Assembly (NCBI GenBank): GCA_020634895.1
Contig: JACKAV010000004.1
Span: forward strand, 186,001 to 250,000
DNA: 64,000 nt
Source of the DNA: Anaerolineales bacterium
GTDB taxonomy: Bacteria > Chloroflexota > Anaerolineae > Anaerolineales > Villigracilaceae
Reading direction: 5' to 3'
A program made the position numbers and the translations under genes. Positions 17,122 to 24,497 of the stretch are shown piece by piece. The notes below the pieces were generated by a model that had not been told where the DNA came from, searched no databases, and worked only from the letters and a program-made list of their open reading frames with translations. Position 1 is the first letter of the stretch. Each line of letters begins with the position of its first letter.

Positions 17122-17131
17122 ATGAAATTCT

Positions 17132-17232
17132 CGTCATTGCGAGGAGGGTGTTCTTTGCCCGACGAAGCAATCTTACGAATTTGCTTGGAGATTGCTTCGC
17201 CGCAAAGAACAAGAACGCGGCTCGCAATGACG
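17132..17232. repeat. 'CGTCATTGCGAG' hairpin repeat, copy 1
   Basis: Begins CGTCATTGCGAGGAGGGTG and ends CTCGCAATGACG; inner arms GAAGCAATCT and AGATTGCTTC. 101 bp in total, forming a long imperfect hairpin. Two further copies at 32838-32924 and 44858-44956. It ends 2 bp before the stop codon of the cytidylyltransferase. Confidence 0.9.
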
Positions 17233-17234
17233 GA

Positions 17235-17897
17235 CTACTTTCTCTTCCTCATCAAAAAATCGGCGATATCGAAATCCAACTCTTCGTCGATGTCCCAGGC
17301 TTCGTCTGCGTCGATCTCGAACATCAGCGGACTGTCACCGATGCGGTGTTTCTTGCGTTCCAAATTTTCGCGCGTGAAAAGATAGATGCATGAATTCTCT
17401 TCATACACCGGCGGAAGGTCCTGCGTTTGCAAAAGTTCCAACGGATTATGGTTGATGGCGCGCCCATCCTGCCAGTAGAGGCGGGTCTGCAAACGCGTCA
17501 CCGAGAACAACGAATCATATTTGGGATATTCAGCGAGGAAGTTTTTGATTCCGCGCGAGATGGTTTCCGCTTTAAGCAAAGGATTGGTCGAGTGGGTTTG
17601 CAGATAAAAATCCGCCTGCACCTGCGCCGTGTCATACAAAAGGATATCGTTCATGGGAACATCGTCGGCGCGTAGATGCTCGGGTCGCTGGATCAGTTTC
17701 ACGTCAGGGTAGAGGCGGCGCACGCCGTCCATCACCGGCTCAGAGTCCGTATCCACGATCACCGTGTCGATCTCAGGCACGGCTTGCAGCGTATCCAAAA
17801 TATGCTGAAAGAGGGGTTTGCCCGCGAGCGGACGATAATTTTTGCCAGGCACGCGCTGGCTGTGATGTCGCATGGGAACAAGGGCGGCAAGTTTCAT
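17235..17897 (-). CDS. Acylneuraminate cytidylyltransferase family protein
   Basis: 220 residues. The N-terminus LVPMRHHSQRVPGKN is a variant of the RGGSKGIPRKN nucleotide-binding loop, keeping R, GKN and the following LAGKPL. THSTNPLL and DIDEELDFDIAD resemble the CMP-sugar synthetase substrate and Mg sites. It should activate a nonulosonic acid or related 3-deoxy sugar with CTP. It differs from the NeuA-type domain at 29152-30384, so the locus may activate two acids. No phosphatase domain is attached. Confidence 0.82.
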   Translation of the reverse strand: MKLAALVPMRHHSQRVPGKNYRPLAGKPLFQHILDTLQAVPEIDTVIVDTDSEPVMDGVRRLYPDVKLIQRPEHLRADDVPMNDILLYDTAQVQADFYLQTHSTNPLLKAETISRGIKNFLAEYPKYDSLFSVTRLQTRLYWQDGRAINHNPLELLQTQDLPPVYEENSCIYLFTRENLERKKHRIGDSPLMFEIDADEAWDIDEELDFDIADFLMRKRK

Positions 17898-17919
17898 GCC
17901 CTAATTTTACACTGGACTT

Positions 17920-17937
17920 CAACGTCTCCAGACGTTG
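17920..17937. repeat. Short perfect hairpin next to the GNAT stop
   Basis: CAACGTCT-cc-AGACGTTG, 8-bp perfect stem. It lies between the cytidylyltransferase start and the GNAT stop at 17941. A T-run for an intrinsic terminator is not clear, so it is more likely another intergenic repeat. Confidence 0.5.
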
Positions 17938-17940
17938 GAG

Positions 17941-18789
17941 TTACAACGCGCGCGACATTTGCCACTGCGAGATCGACTCGCGTTCCATGCCGACGTGTTC
18001 GAAAATGAATCCCATCTCTTCAGGATAAATGGGCGAGACGTGCCAGACCTTACCGGGGAATTTTGCAAAGAGCGCGCGCATCAGGACCGCGCTCAAGCCT
18101 GCTCCACGTGACCGGGCTTTGACCAACACCGACTGGATCGCCACGTCGGCGGAGTCGGGGTTGCTGATGAGGCAGTAGGCGTCGTTGATGCGGAAGGCGC
18201 GCGACGGCGGCGTGTGCTGCATGATGGTCGCGCCGGAAAGCTGCCACGGCAGATCGGACAAGCCATGATAGGCAACCAGCCGCGCCAATTCGCGGATGTC
18301 GATCTCTTCGAGTTCTGCTTGCTCGCCGCCGGGGACGGCGGCTTGAGCAGAAGTGGTGTCGAGTTTGTATCCCACCAGCCTGCGCATTTTGGTAAAGCCG
18401 ACCTTTTCGTAGAGTTTCACTCCTGCCGTGTTCTGCTCGATGACCTCAAGCAGCATTTCCTTCTCGCCGCGCTCTCTGGCTTCATCCAAAAGCATCTCCA
18501 TTGAGGATGTGCCCACGCCGCTGCTGCGTGCATTGGACGTGATGCCGAATGCCGCGAGGCGGCACGTCCATCCGCGGCGGGCGATGAAAGCCACGCCAAT
18601 ATGTTCATCGCCGTTCGTGAGAATGCGGCTGGCGGTCAGGTCAATGCCGTCACGGCGGATCATGGTGTGCAGAATCGTGTCTGTAATATGGACGGGTACG
18701 ATGTAGCCTTCGAAGCTGCGCGTCATCAAGTCCGCGAGGTAGGGGATGGGGTGGTCAGAGGCGGGGAGAAGTTGCAGGGAATTGGGCAT
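17941..18789 (-). CDS. Double GNAT-type N-acetyltransferase
   Basis: 282 residues from the ATG at 18789; the upstream extension to 18867 only translates the repeat at 18794-18897. The first GNAT core (about 10-150) has RSSGVGTSSMEMLLDEA, a variant of the acetyl-CoA-binding R/QxxGxG/A signature, and GVKLYEKVGF. The second half carries ARSRGAGLSAVLMRALF, a second weaker signature. An Ala/Gly/Glu-rich linker joins them. It probably N-acetylates an amino sugar or a small molecule. Neighbouring a cytidylyltransferase, a nonulosonate precursor is a possible substrate, but general GNAT roles remain open. Confidence 0.75.
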   Translation of the reverse strand: MPNSLQLLPASDHPIPYLADLMTRSFEGYIVPVHITDTILHTMIRRDGIDLTASRILTNGDEHIGVAFIARRGWTCRLAAFGITSNARSSGVGTSSMEMLLDEARERGEKEMLLEVIEQNTAGVKLYEKVGFTKMRRLVGYKLDTTSAQAAVPGGEQAELEEIDIRELARLVAYHGLSDLPWQLSGATIMQHTPPSRAFRINDAYCLISNPDSADVAIQSVLVKARSRGAGLSAVLMRALFAKFPGKVWHVSPIYPEEMGFIFEHVGMERESISQWQMSRAL

Positions 18790-18793
18790 GGGG

Positions 18794-18897
18794 AAATAGG
18801 GAATGGGGATTAGGGAATAGGTATTAGGAAATGCGGAAGTAGTGAAGGGAAAACTCCCATTCACCATACCCTATTCCCTATTCACTAATCCCTATCA
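18794..18897. repeat. 'aatagggaatagggat' inverted repeat
   Basis: Left arm AATAGGGAATGGGGATTAGG; the right arm read on the minus strand is GATAGGGATTAGTGAATAGG. Arms are separated by about 30 bp. The repeat supplies the last codons of the GT2 gene at 18885 and sits directly against the GNAT start. Confidence 0.75.
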
Positions 18898-19829
18898 CCA
18901 TCATTGTACCTTATCGGCTCGACATCCCTTTTTCTTTCATCTTTCTTCTTTCGTTCCCGCGCATAATAGAAAGTTTCCCGCAACTGCGGCGTGACCAGAC
19001 TCGTTTCGCGGTGTCCCATGCGGGTTCCGTGGAATTGCGCAAAGCGGAACCAAAAGATGGATGCAAAACTTTTCAGCAAGACCCGTTCGCGCGCGGCATG
19101 CCAAAGGTCGCTCAGGATATTCGTAAAGGTCAGGCGTATAAAATCATAAAGATTGAAATTCGATTCGGGGTAGATGCGCCGCAACGCCATCGCTTCACGG
19201 CGGTAACGGTTATAGACTCCGTGCGGCGTTTCGTTATGGATGTGAACGATCTCCGCCTCGGCAACGTAGGCGATTCTATATCCCTGTCCCTTCGCCCACT
19301 TGCTCCACTCAAGGTCTTCGAGACCAGTCAAGGTTTCGTCGTAGGGATGCAGGTCCCACAGGCTTTTGCGGATGGCAGAATTGGCGTTATTGCAAAACGC
19401 CGTCGCCTGATCGAAGTTACTCGCATCGGGGTACCACTGATGAAAAATCTGATGCTCGGAATATTTCGAGCCTTCGTATCCGCGCTGCTTTCCGTAGGCA
19501 AGCGCCACCTGCTCATCCTGAAATGGACGCAGCAATGTCTCCAGCCAATCGGGATAAACGGGATAAACGTGTGCGCTGGCGATGGCAACCAGTTCACGGC
19601 TCGCGGCGCGGACCCCGTAGTTGAGCGACCTCCCAAACGTAAACTCCGCCGACGGGATGTGGACGACTCTCGCGCCGAAAGATTCGGCAATCGCAACCGT
19701 CGAATCCGTGGAACCTGAATCCACGAGGATGATCTCGGCATCTTTGACGGTCTGTTGTTTGATCCCCTCCAACAAACGACCGATATATTTCTCCTCGTTA
19801 TATGCGCGGATGATGATGGAACAGTTCAT
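18885..19829 (-). CDS. Family 2 glycosyltransferase (rhamnosyltransferase-like)
   Basis: 314 residues. SIIIRAYNEEKYIGRLL, DSGSTDST at 37-44, and SAHVYP in place of DxD. LTGLEDLEWSKWAKGQG matches the GLEDxEW helix of GT2 rhamnosyl- and N-acetylglucosaminyltransferases. Cytoplasmic glycan assembly is expected. The basic C-terminal tail (ERKKKDERKRD) runs into the repeat at 18794-18897, so the original stop may have been altered by the repeat. Confidence 0.88.
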   Translation of the reverse strand: MNCSIIIRAYNEEKYIGRLLEGIKQQTVKDAEIILVDSGSTDSTVAIAESFGARVVHIPSAEFTFGRSLNYGVRAASRELVAIASAHVYPVYPDWLETLLRPFQDEQVALAYGKQRGYEGSKYSEHQIFHQWYPDASNFDQATAFCNNANSAIRKSLWDLHPYDETLTGLEDLEWSKWAKGQGYRIAYVAEAEIVHIHNETPHGVYNRYRREAMALRRIYPESNFNLYDFIRLTFTNILSDLWHAARERVLLKSFASIFWFRFAQFHGTRMGHRETSLVTPQLRETFYYARERKKKDERKRDVEPIRYNDGDRD

Positions 19830-19832
19830 GAG

Positions 19833-20501
19833 CTAATTCCCATGCGGTAGAAGTAAATTCACCAGCGCCGCTGCCAGCCATTTTTTATATTTTTCCTCAG
19901 ACCAGCCAAGATCCATCATCGCTAAATTATGCATTTCGGCACTGGTCAACATCCACACGGTTTCGGCAGCTTCTTCACGTGTCACACCGCTATTTAGAGA
20001 ATGGTTTGTATTTAGCGCATCCACAAATACCATCATCCCCTGCAAACGCGAATCGAGCATCTCGCGAAGCATTTTTTCGATATCGGGTTCCGTTTTTGCG
20101 GCAGCACGCATGATGCTAAAAATCGGCGCCATGCGCCCCATGATCGTTGTTATATCGTTCGCAAACAGATTAATTTGACGGAGCGGATCTTTCTCCCGGA
20201 TTACAGATCGCGGACCCTCGCGCTCCAACAAGGGCGTCTGCTCATCATCCCCAACCAGCGATACTTCGATAAGACCAGAGAGAATTCCGCGTTTACTGCC
20301 AAAGATCGCGTAAAGCGTATCAACCGCAACGCCAGCCTCGGATGCAATTGCATCAAGGGTTGCGCCATCGTAACCACGCTCTACAAACATTGCTCGGGCA
20401 GATTCGAGGATCTGTAATCGGGTTTGGCGTGCCTGTTCCTTACGGCGGGTGGAGTTATAGGTGCGTTTTGTCTGTTTGTGTTTGCTCAAAATACTTGACA
20501 A
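19833..20501 (-). CDS. TetR/AcrR-family transcriptional regulator
   Basis: 222 residues. A helix-turn-helix is seen in ARAMFVERGYDGATLDAIASEAGVAVDTLYAIFGSKRGIL, the classic TetR N-terminus, followed by an all-helical ligand domain. The start is uncertain: a TTG at 20501 gives the longest form and a TTG at 20489 is also possible. It is divergent from the ICMT-like gene, with several perfect inverted repeats between them. I infer that it represses that gene and possibly itself; ligand unknown. Confidence 0.88.
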   Translation of the reverse strand: MSSILSKHKQTKRTYNSTRRKEQARQTRLQILESARAMFVERGYDGATLDAIASEAGVAVDTLYAIFGSKRGILSGLIEVSLVGDDEQTPLLEREGPRSVIREKDPLRQINLFANDITTIMGRMAPIFSIMRAAAKTEPDIEKMLREMLDSRLQGMMVFVDALNTNHSLNSGVTREEAAETVWMLTSAEMHNLAMMDLGWSEEKYKKWLAAALVNLLLPHGN

Positions 20502-20523
20502 TCCTTGTCATATTTGATAAATT
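20495..20523 (+). promoter_or_regulatory. Sigma70 promoter overlapped by a palindrome
   Basis: TTGACA at 20495-20500, a 17-base spacer, TAAATT at 20518-20523. TGACAA-tcc-TTGTCA at 20496-20510 overlaps the -35 element and is the best TetR operator candidate. Confidence 0.65.
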
Positions 20524-20575
20524 AAGTAAAGCATTACTTTATACAATATTGCAAAACTTTATTAGAAAATATTGT
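20524..20575. promoter_or_regulatory. Two more inverted repeats in the TetR/ICMT spacer
   Basis: AAGTAA-agca-TTACTT at 20524-20539 and ACAATATT...AATATTGT at 20543-20575. Both lie downstream of the plus-strand -10 element and upstream of the regulator, in an AT-rich region, so they may be additional operators. Confidence 0.45.
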
Positions 20576-20612
20576 AGCAGAATCAGATTGCCAAGTCAAC
20601 CAAGGAGTTCCC

Positions 20613-21080
20613 ATGCAACAAAAAACAGATCACGCCCAAGTCAAAGTCAACCCGTTCTTAATCTACATCTCGTTCGCTTTGCTATCGCTGGCACTTCAAA
20701 GGTTAGTTCCTCTTCCGTTTTTAGGGGAGGCTCCGGCACAAGTAATCGGCGCCATCCTTGTCATCTCCAACTTAATCGCCGGTTTGCCCGCCTTGATCGG
20801 CATGATCGCCGCACGCACATCCCCAAACCCCAACCGTCCCACAACAGCTCTGGTTCTATCGGGTACTTTCCGCCTGTCGCGCAACCCCATGTACCTCGGA
20901 CTTTCGCTCGTGTACTGCGGAGTGGCCACCATTTTACAACTGCCGTGGGGATTAATCTTCCTTCCACTTATAGTGTGGCTGCTTACCATTTGGGTCATCA
21001 TCCCTGAAGAAAAATACCTGGAAGAAAAATTTGGAGCAGAGTATTCGAACTACAAATTGAAAGTCCGTCGCTGGATTTAG
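20613..21080 (+). CDS. ICMT/PEMT-like membrane methyltransferase
   Basis: 155 residues with four to five membrane helices. FRLSRNPMYLGL and the C-terminal IPEEKYLEEKFGAEYSNYKLKVRRW are the hallmark pair of the isoprenylcysteine carboxyl methyltransferase / phospholipid methyltransferase family. Bacterial members methylate lipids or small molecules with SAM; the substrate here is unknown. AAGGAG lies 6 bases before the ATG. It is divergent from a TetR gene with operator-like sites between them, so it is probably inducible. Confidence 0.85.
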   Translation: MQQKTDHAQVKVNPFLIYISFALLSLALQRLVPLPFLGEAPAQVIGAILVISNLIAGLPALIGMIAARTSPNPNRPTTALVLSGTFRLSRNPMYLGLSLVYCGVATILQLPWGLIFLPLIVWLLTIWVIIPEEKYLEEKFGAEYSNYKLKVRRWI

Positions 21081-21091
21081 ATTCTTTCACC

Positions 21092-21133
21092 AATCAACAG
21101 GCTGGTTAGAAAACATCATCCAACCTGTTGATT
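21092..21133. terminator. Hairpin between convergent genes
   Basis: AATCAACAGG at 21092-21101 pairs with CCTGTTGATT at 21124-21133, a perfect 10-bp stem with a long loop. It sits 11 bp after the ICMT stop and before the convergent sulfotransferase stop. No strong T-run follows, so bidirectional termination is likely rather than certain. Confidence 0.5.
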
Positions 21134-21158
21134 TCGACTCATTCCTGATCGGAATTTG

Positions 21159-22007
21159 CTACCACCCATCATCCTTTTCATATCCGAGGCGGACCAACAG
21201 ATCTCCCGCAACGTCTTTGAAAATCTTTTTGTGTTCCTCTGTAAAATATTTCTTCCACTCGCCCGTTTTGCCGGAGCGGAAGGTCGGGGACTTGGTCGGG
21301 TTGATGGAAGATTCCATCGCGTCGAGGATCAACTGTCGGGAAGCTTGAAGCGGAACACGGCTGAGGAGGTGGTCCATGATGGAGGTGAGAGTCGCGGCGC
21401 GGTCGTGGATCAAATCCTCGAAGTGAATGGTCATCACCTCTTTTTTATCGAGCCAGCCGAGATAGGGCGCGAAGCGTTCGGCGATGTTTGGGAACTCGAC
21501 ACCGGCGTCGGGTCGCCCCAAGATGCTGACCTTCAAACGCGCGTCGAAATCGGGCAGCGATTGATAATAATCATGGTGGACGTGACGCGCCTCCATATCG
21601 GTGACGTAAAAAACATGCGAGACAACCACGTCGCGCGGGTCGCGGAAGATGAAGTAAGGCGCAAACTTCGGCGTACACACGCGGGCAATGGCTTCGGGTC
21701 GGGCAAAGAGATGCGCCGACGCAATGTCGCGCGGACGAAGCGAATCGAGCCAATCGAGCGCCTGCTGCGGGTCGCGTTTCTTTCCGCTTTCGCCTTCGTA
21801 TTCGGCATAGAACGAATGGACGCGTTTGGCATACGGTGCGACGTTTGCAAAGCCAAGCAAAATTTGGTCGAGCAGATGTGTACCGCTTTTCGGGAAGGAA
21901 ATGCCGAGCAAAACCGGCAGGTCTGCGGGCTGTGAGGCGAAGCGCAGGCGCTGCAAACCCTTCTCGGTGTGATAGACTGTAGAACGAAGGAACGATTTCA
22001 AAGCCAT
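21159..22007 (-). CDS. Sulfotransferase domain protein, paralog of 27340-28185
   Basis: 282 residues from the ATG at 22007 (the TTG at 22025 is less likely). FPKSGTHLL is the 5'-phosphosulfate loop; FRDPRDVVVSHVF is the 3'-phosphate site. The C-terminal FRSGKTGEWKKYF matches the RKGxxGDWK-type loop of classical Sulfotransfer_1 enzymes. It ends LGYEKDDGW, as the paralog ends LGYEKSNDW. It should use PAPS to sulfate a glycan or small molecule in the cytoplasm. Divergent from the acyltransferase at 22083. Confidence 0.9.
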   Translation of the reverse strand: MALKSFLRSTVYHTEKGLQRLRFASQPADLPVLLGISFPKSGTHLLDQILLGFANVAPYAKRVHSFYAEYEGESGKKRDPQQALDWLDSLRPRDIASAHLFARPEAIARVCTPKFAPYFIFRDPRDVVVSHVFYVTDMEARHVHHDYYQSLPDFDARLKVSILGRPDAGVEFPNIAERFAPYLGWLDKKEVMTIHFEDLIHDRAATLTSIMDHLLSRVPLQASRQLILDAMESSINPTKSPTFRSGKTGEWKKYFTEEHKKIFKDVAGDLLVRLGYEKDDGW

Positions 22008-22082
22008 GCAGGTATTTAACCACAAATTCGCGCCGCGATACCTGAGCGTCGATTCGGGGTTCTATATCGCGAGGATACTCCA

Positions 22083-22688
22083 TTGAAGCTGACCATTTTC
22101 AATACCCCGATCATCAGTCCCATTTTTCGCTTTATCAGCAATTCGATCATGCGGCTTGCCGGATGGCGCGTGGATGGGAAGATGCCCGACCTGCCGAAGT
22201 ACATCATCGTCGGCGCGCCTCACACCTCGAATTGGGATTTTGTGCTGTTCCTTGGCATTGTCTTCCGCCTGAAGCTTAACGTGCGTTACATGGGCAAAGC
22301 GGAGTTGTTCAACAATCCCTTCGGCTGGTTCTTCTATTGGTGCGGCGGCATTCCTGTGGACAGGAAAAAGTCGACAGGGCTGGTCGAGCAGATGGTGGAC
22401 GTTTGCAACCAGTCTGAAAAGTTCGTTCTGGTCATCGCCCCCGAAGGGACGCGTTATCAGGTCCACGAATGGAAGCGCGGGTTTTATCACATTGCCAAAA
22501 GCACGAACATCCCGATCGCGCTGGTAAAGGTGGACGGCGCTCATAAGACCGCTCACGCAGGTGAGGTTTTTCATCTCACCAACGATATCGAAGCGGATAT
22601 GAAATCCATTCAAGATGCGTTCAACGGGATGACGGGGATCAATCCGCGGCAGAAGACCAAGAAAAAATATATTACGCTTCAGGAATGA
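22083..22688 (+). CDS. 1-acylglycerol-3-phosphate acyltransferase-like protein
   Basis: 201 residues. HTSNWD is the HX4D catalytic motif and APEGTR is the EGTR phosphate-binding motif of the PlsC/LPLAT family, in normal order and spacing. One N-terminal hydrophobic segment can anchor it to the inner membrane face. Short, basic PlsC-like proteins of this kind acylate lysophosphatidate or other lipid or sugar acceptors. It is alone on the plus strand between sulfotransferase and GT-B genes. Confidence 0.88.
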   Translation: MKLTIFNTPIISPIFRFISNSIMRLAGWRVDGKMPDLPKYIIVGAPHTSNWDFVLFLGIVFRLKLNVRYMGKAELFNNPFGWFFYWCGGIPVDRKKSTGLVEQMVDVCNQSEKFVLVIAPEGTRYQVHEWKRGFYHIAKSTNIPIALVKVDGAHKTAHAGEVFHLTNDIEADMKSIQDAFNGMTGINPRQKTKKKYITLQE

Positions 22689-22714
22689 AACGCGGCTAAC
22701 TCCAAGTTTAAGGA

Positions 22715-22832
22715 TTCAGCCGCGAATTACGCGAATTTACGCGAAAAAGCCGATCAGATACAACTGATCGGCTTTTGTTATGTTGGGTGAAAATTCAAAA
22801 TTCGTGAAGATTCGTGTAATCCGTGGCTGAAA
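22715..22832. repeat. Inverted repeat of the 'ttcagccgcgaattacgcg' family with a nested terminator
   Basis: Left arm TTCAGCCGCGAATTACGCG; right arm on the minus strand TTCAGCCACGGATTACACG. Arms continue to pair over about 30 bp. The central region holds the perfect hairpin at 22745-22776. Confidence 0.8.
22745..22776. terminator. Strong bidirectional intrinsic terminator
   Basis: AAAAGCCGATCAG-atacaa-CTGATCGGCTTTT, a perfect 13-bp stem with A- and T-runs at its two ends. It serves the plus-strand acyltransferase and the convergent minus-strand GT-B gene, and lies inside the larger repeat at 22715-22832. Confidence 0.85.
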
Positions 22833-22862
22833 GCTCGTAGATTAAATTGGGAGTAATTGTGT

Positions 22863-24482
22863 TTACTCTTTCAACAGAAAATCCCCGTTCTCAAGAATAC
22901 CTTCCTCGATGACTTGTATCGTTTCGGACTTTATCAAGTCGTCGAGAGGAAATGTCTTCAGCGTCGTCTGCGTCTTCCGCACGGACGGTTCGAGGAAATC
23001 TCCGAACGGCAGGGACGTCCGATACAACTGGTAGTACAGGAATCGGCGCGCGTTGCGTTGGAACTCAGCAGGGACTTCGATCTTCCCTACTGTCAAAAAT
23101 TCTTTTATCTTATTTTTTACTTCGTCCACCGTCTGCGGGAAAAACACGGTCGGGTATTGCGTAAACCGCGCCTTCCCTGCACACAAGACCGGCATCCCCA
23201 TAATGGACGCCTCCAAGCCGATGGTCGAGTTATAGACCATCACGAATTTGGATTTCAGGATCAGCTCATACGAACTGAGCGTCTCATTCGGCGGGACGTA
23301 GACCACATTGGGCAAATCCGTGACGCTGCGCGCCTCGACCCACCCGCCAACAGTTTCCCTGCTGGCTTTGCGGACTCTTAACTCGTCCGGGTGCGCGCGG
23401 ATAATGAACAACGTCTCCGGGTGTTCCTTGATGACCTCCAAAGTCACGTCGAGCCATTCGAACATATCTTCGAAGACGGTGTTGGCGTGCGGCTGGCTGG
23501 TATCGAAGATGACATTGGTAAAGATGGGCACGATCTGTTTGAATTCCGCCGCCTTTTTCAGGAAGGCTTCGTCGAGTCCTTTCATGTCCGCCCAGAATTT
23601 GATGCCCGCCATCGTAAAGTCACCTTTTGAGCGTTTGGAAAGATAGGCATCGAGTTTGGCGTTTTGCGCGTCGTTCAACTCAAAGTCGTCGGGGATGTGA
23701 ATGGGATACGCTGTCGCTTCGCCTTCGGTGAAATAAGCGGTTGCGGGTTCCAGTCCGACTTCGTGTGTGATGACGCGCAGTCCGCGTTTTTGGGCGATGT
23801 GGCGGGCAGTCGCTTCAGGGAAGAACTGACCATTGAAAACCACAACAGCCCTCGGCTGAGTCTGATCGAGGAAGTCCGCAAATTTCCGCGCCACATTCCA
23901 CGCGGAGAGAATGTATTCGCGCAAAAGATAGCGCGTGTCCTCGTCGTCTTCCAAATGGTGAATGCGGAGAATCCAGCGGAGACCCGGCAGGCAGAGTGGT
24001 CCCAGTGGAATGTCTTGAAAATGAAAAGCAGAAAGTTCAGGAACAGAGAGTGATGCGATACGGGAAATGAGTTCCGGGTCACGCTCAAAATCGAACCAAT
24101 TTACCTGCGACCTTTGACCTGTGACCTTCAACGGCACTCCCGCATATAAAGTTTTACTCTGCATCACACATGATTTACACGGCATTCCTTTATGCGGATC
24201 GTCGCGGCTTGTGCCAAGCACACATTTGCTCATACCCGCATTGCACGCAAAATACGCGACGGGAACGCCCTGCAAACGCAGCGCCCAGGTGGTGAGCAAG
24301 TGGAAGCCGCTGTTCCAGGAAAGATCGTCGATGCCGGTGGAGGCTTTGAAAAATACGACCGGCGCGCCGCTAGGCTGCGGTTCCTTGCGGGCAACTTCGC
24401 GGGCAGCGGATGCAACTTTGATGTTGTTTAGTCTGCGGACAAGTCCGCGTTTGATGCGTTGAGTGAAGAATTCGGTAAACAT
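22863..24482 (-). CDS. GT-B-like surface polysaccharide biosynthesis protein with a Cys cluster
   Basis: 539 residues. The C-terminal half has RAHPDELRVRK, VYVPPNETLSSYEL and YNSTIGLEASIMGMPVL, the arrangement of capsule-type GT-B proteins (KpsC/KpsS-like, CDP-glycerol-type). The N-terminal half contains four cysteines in CNAGMSKC...PCKSC, which could bind metal. The family is also represented in this window at 38057-39511 and 54752-56347. Likely adds or initiates a polymer unit at the cytoplasmic face. KVTGQRSQV near residue 120 is repeat-derived (see 24102-24129). Confidence 0.72.
   Translation of the reverse strand: MFTEFFTQRIKRGLVRRLNNIKVASAAREVARKEPQPSGAPVVFFKASTGIDDLSWNSGFHLLTTWALRLQGVPVAYFACNAGMSKCVLGTSRDDPHKGMPCKSCVMQSKTLYAGVPLKVTGQRSQVNWFDFERDPELISRIASLSVPELSAFHFQDIPLGPLCLPGLRWILRIHHLEDDEDTRYLLREYILSAWNVARKFADFLDQTQPRAVVVFNGQFFPEATARHIAQKRGLRVITHEVGLEPATAYFTEGEATAYPIHIPDDFELNDAQNAKLDAYLSKRSKGDFTMAGIKFWADMKGLDEAFLKKAAEFKQIVPIFTNVIFDTSQPHANTVFEDMFEWLDVTLEVIKEHPETLFIIRAHPDELRVRKASRETVGGWVEARSVTDLPNVVYVPPNETLSSYELILKSKFVMVYNSTIGLEASIMGMPVLCAGKARFTQYPTVFFPQTVDEVKNKIKEFLTVGKIEVPAEFQRNARRFLYYQLYRTSLPFGDFLEPSVRKTQTTLKTFPLDDLIKSETIQVIEEGILENGDFLLKE
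24102..24129. repeat. In-frame 'gacctttgacctgtgacctt' repeat inside the GT-B gene
   Basis: Tandem degenerate heptamers (tgcgacc, tttgacc, tgtgacc) of the style common in the spacers. Read on the minus strand they encode KVTGQRSQV with no frameshift, in a loop just after the Cys cluster. Confidence 0.65.
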
Positions 24483-24497
24483 GAAGTACGAAGTGGG

